Shown: one piece after another, positions 62,801-64,000 of the stretch
Numbering within the stretch: the first letter of the stretch is position 1
Layout of the letters: each line of letters begins with the position of its first letter
Origin: Sulfitobacter sp. SK012
GTDB lineage: Bacteria > Pseudomonadota > Alphaproteobacteria > Rhodobacterales > Rhodobacteraceae
Direction of reading: 5' to 3'
DNA: 64,000 bases
Assembly (NCBI RefSeq): GCF_003352085.1
Contig: NZ_CP025806.1
Coordinates: 43,112-107,111, forward strand
Position numbers and translations under genes: made by a program
Notes under the pieces: generated by a model
Databases searched by the model: none
What the model saw: the letters and a program-made list of their open reading frames with translations, nothing else
Told to the model about the DNA's origin: nothing

Positions 62801-64000
62801 ATGAATGAACAGAACACAGGTTATGCGCAAGGGATAGGTTCTTCTGATATCGGAGCCTTTGCAGACAACCTTGCCGAGTCTCTTGACCGGCAGATGAAGA
62901 TAGCTTTCCAGCCCGAAGAGCGAAAGTTCCTCAGGCGCTTTAGCTCAACGGAAGTTGCTGGTTTGCTCCGCGTCAGCACATCCAATCTGCGTAATCGTCA
63001 CAAAGACGGTAGCTTTCCGGAGGTCTTTACTGATGGTCGTGGTCACAGGTTCTATACGGCTGAAGAAGTCGATGACCTGCGAAATATCTTGGCTCGAACT
63101 GGGAAAAATGCCGATTCTTACCTACCCGGCCGCCGCGAAGGCGACCGCCTACAGGTAATATCAGTCGTGAATTTCAAAGGTGGATCGTCCCAAAACAACC
63201 GCTACTATTCATCTTGCGCAGCGCTATGCCTTACGCGGCTACCGCGTACTCGTCTTGGATTTAGATCCACAGGCCAGTCTGACAACCTTTTTTGGCTTTC
63301 GGCCTGAGCTCGAATTTGCCGAAGGCGGCACTATCTACGACGCTCTGCGGTATGAGGATCAGATTCCCCTCAGCCAAGTCATTCAGAAAACTTATTTCCA
63401 CAAGCTAGACATGGTTCCAGCGGGTCTGATGCTGTCTGAGTACGAAACTGAAACGGCGAACGCACTCGCTCGACGAGTACAACCGATTTTTGCAGAACGA
63501 CTTTCTGCGGCTCTAGAAGAAGTGGAAGCCGACTACGACATCGTACTAATCGATTGCCCTCCGCAATTGGGGTTTCTCACTTTGACGGCCTTAGCCGCAT
63601 CGACAGGCCTGCTCGTCACTGTTGTCCCAGGTATGCTTGACATCGCATCCATGTCGCAGTTCCTCAAGCTAGCGTCAGAAACAATCAAGGCGGTCGAAGA
63701 AGCGATTGGACGAAAAGTCACCTGGGATTTCGTCAAGTTCCTTATCACGCGGTATGAGCCCTCGGACGGCCCGCAAACCCAGATGGCCGGATATTTGAGG
63801 TCAATTCTTGCGGGGCAAGTCATGACAGAACCGATGTTAAAGTCGACCGCCGTATCAGATGCAGGAATGACCCAGCAAACCGTCTATGAAGTGGACCCCG
63901 GTCAGTTCATTCGAAAGACAATTGACCGTGCCTTATCCAGCATCGACAGCGTTGGTGATGAACTTGAACAGACAATCCAGCTGGCATGGGGGCGCCGCTA
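62801..64000 (+). pseudogene. repA: RepA (ParA-type) of a repABC replicon, frameshifted in the P-loop, cut at the end
   Basis: The first 130 residues carry the RepA helix-turn-helix FSSTEVAGLLRVSTSNLRNRH and lead to VVNFKGGSS. One extra C at 63,189-63,191 breaks the Walker A motif; without it the frame gives KGGSSKTTATIHLAQRYALR, then LVLDLDPQASLTTFFG, VLIDCPPQLG and on to GRR at 63,998 with the stop at the window edge. Full length about 400 residues, as for RepA. RepA segregates the plasmid and represses repABC. repB and repC should follow. Confidence 0.88.

Overview
The window looks like part of an extrachromosomal replicon (plasmid or chromid) of a marine Roseobacter-group alphaproteobacterium. 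The support is a RepA of the repABC type at the right end, tripartite tricarboxylate transporter genes, a groESL operon behind a CIRCE element, TniABQ/DUF1403/ScpB plasmid genes, and small proteins typical of Rhodobacterales. The assignment is inferred from gene content, not from a database search.

Left third (1 to about 31,000): a dense catabolic region. It holds a FAD-linked 2-hydroxyacid dehydrogenase (cut by the window edge), an AbrB-type membrane protein, a MarR regulator divergent from a TctCBA transporter operon with a UspA protein, two intact formylglycine-type sulfatases flanking an FMN 2-hydroxyacid oxidase, a formylglycine-generating enzyme (FGE) in one operon with two intradiol-dioxygenase subunits, and an IclR regulator. 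A class III aminotransferase with a beta-keto acid cleavage enzyme follows, then a translationally coupled plus-strand series: CoA-transferase, SMP-30 lactonase, DapA-like lyase, three-subunit FAD/Fe-S dehydrogenase, SDR, aromatic aminotransferase, an unknown protein and a metallo-beta-lactamase-fold hydrolase. A SulP transporter closes the region. A nearly identical 17-bp motif lies in both divergent promoter regions of this block, which points to one regulator, probably the IclR protein. The simplest reading is uptake and desulfation of a sulfated aromatic hydroxy or amino acid, oxidation, ring cleavage and entry into central metabolism. Several broken genes lie at its margins: an FGE pseudogene and a sulfatase head fused to an acetoacetyl-CoA synthetase tail.

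Middle (31,000 to 44,600): decayed DNA, two plasmid-type hypotheticals, a DUF6880 protein, a DMT exporter, and a three-gene operon (phosphonate-type transaminase, CDP-alcohol phosphotransferase, nucleotidyltransferase) that looks like head-group synthesis for a phosphono- or aminolipid. Then come groESL, a 2OG-Fe(II) oxygenase, rpsU and an MFS transporter.

Accessory island (44,600 to 54,400): a Gabija-like defence pair (OLD nuclease plus UvrD helicase), two small hypotheticals, a P1 peptidase, an integrase remnant, intergenic repeats, a fatty-acid hydroxylase family protein, a second rpsU and a fragment of a second MFS gene.

Right end (54,400 to 64,000): a Fic protein with paired operators, ScpB, DUF1403, TniQ (frameshifted), TniB, TniA, a tyrosine recombinase and repA (frameshifted in the P-loop). 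A loxP-like 13-7-13 site and a matching arm flank the tni genes. At least four otherwise conserved genes carry single-base frameshifts, three of them in or next to short homopolymers, so assembly error must be considered for each.
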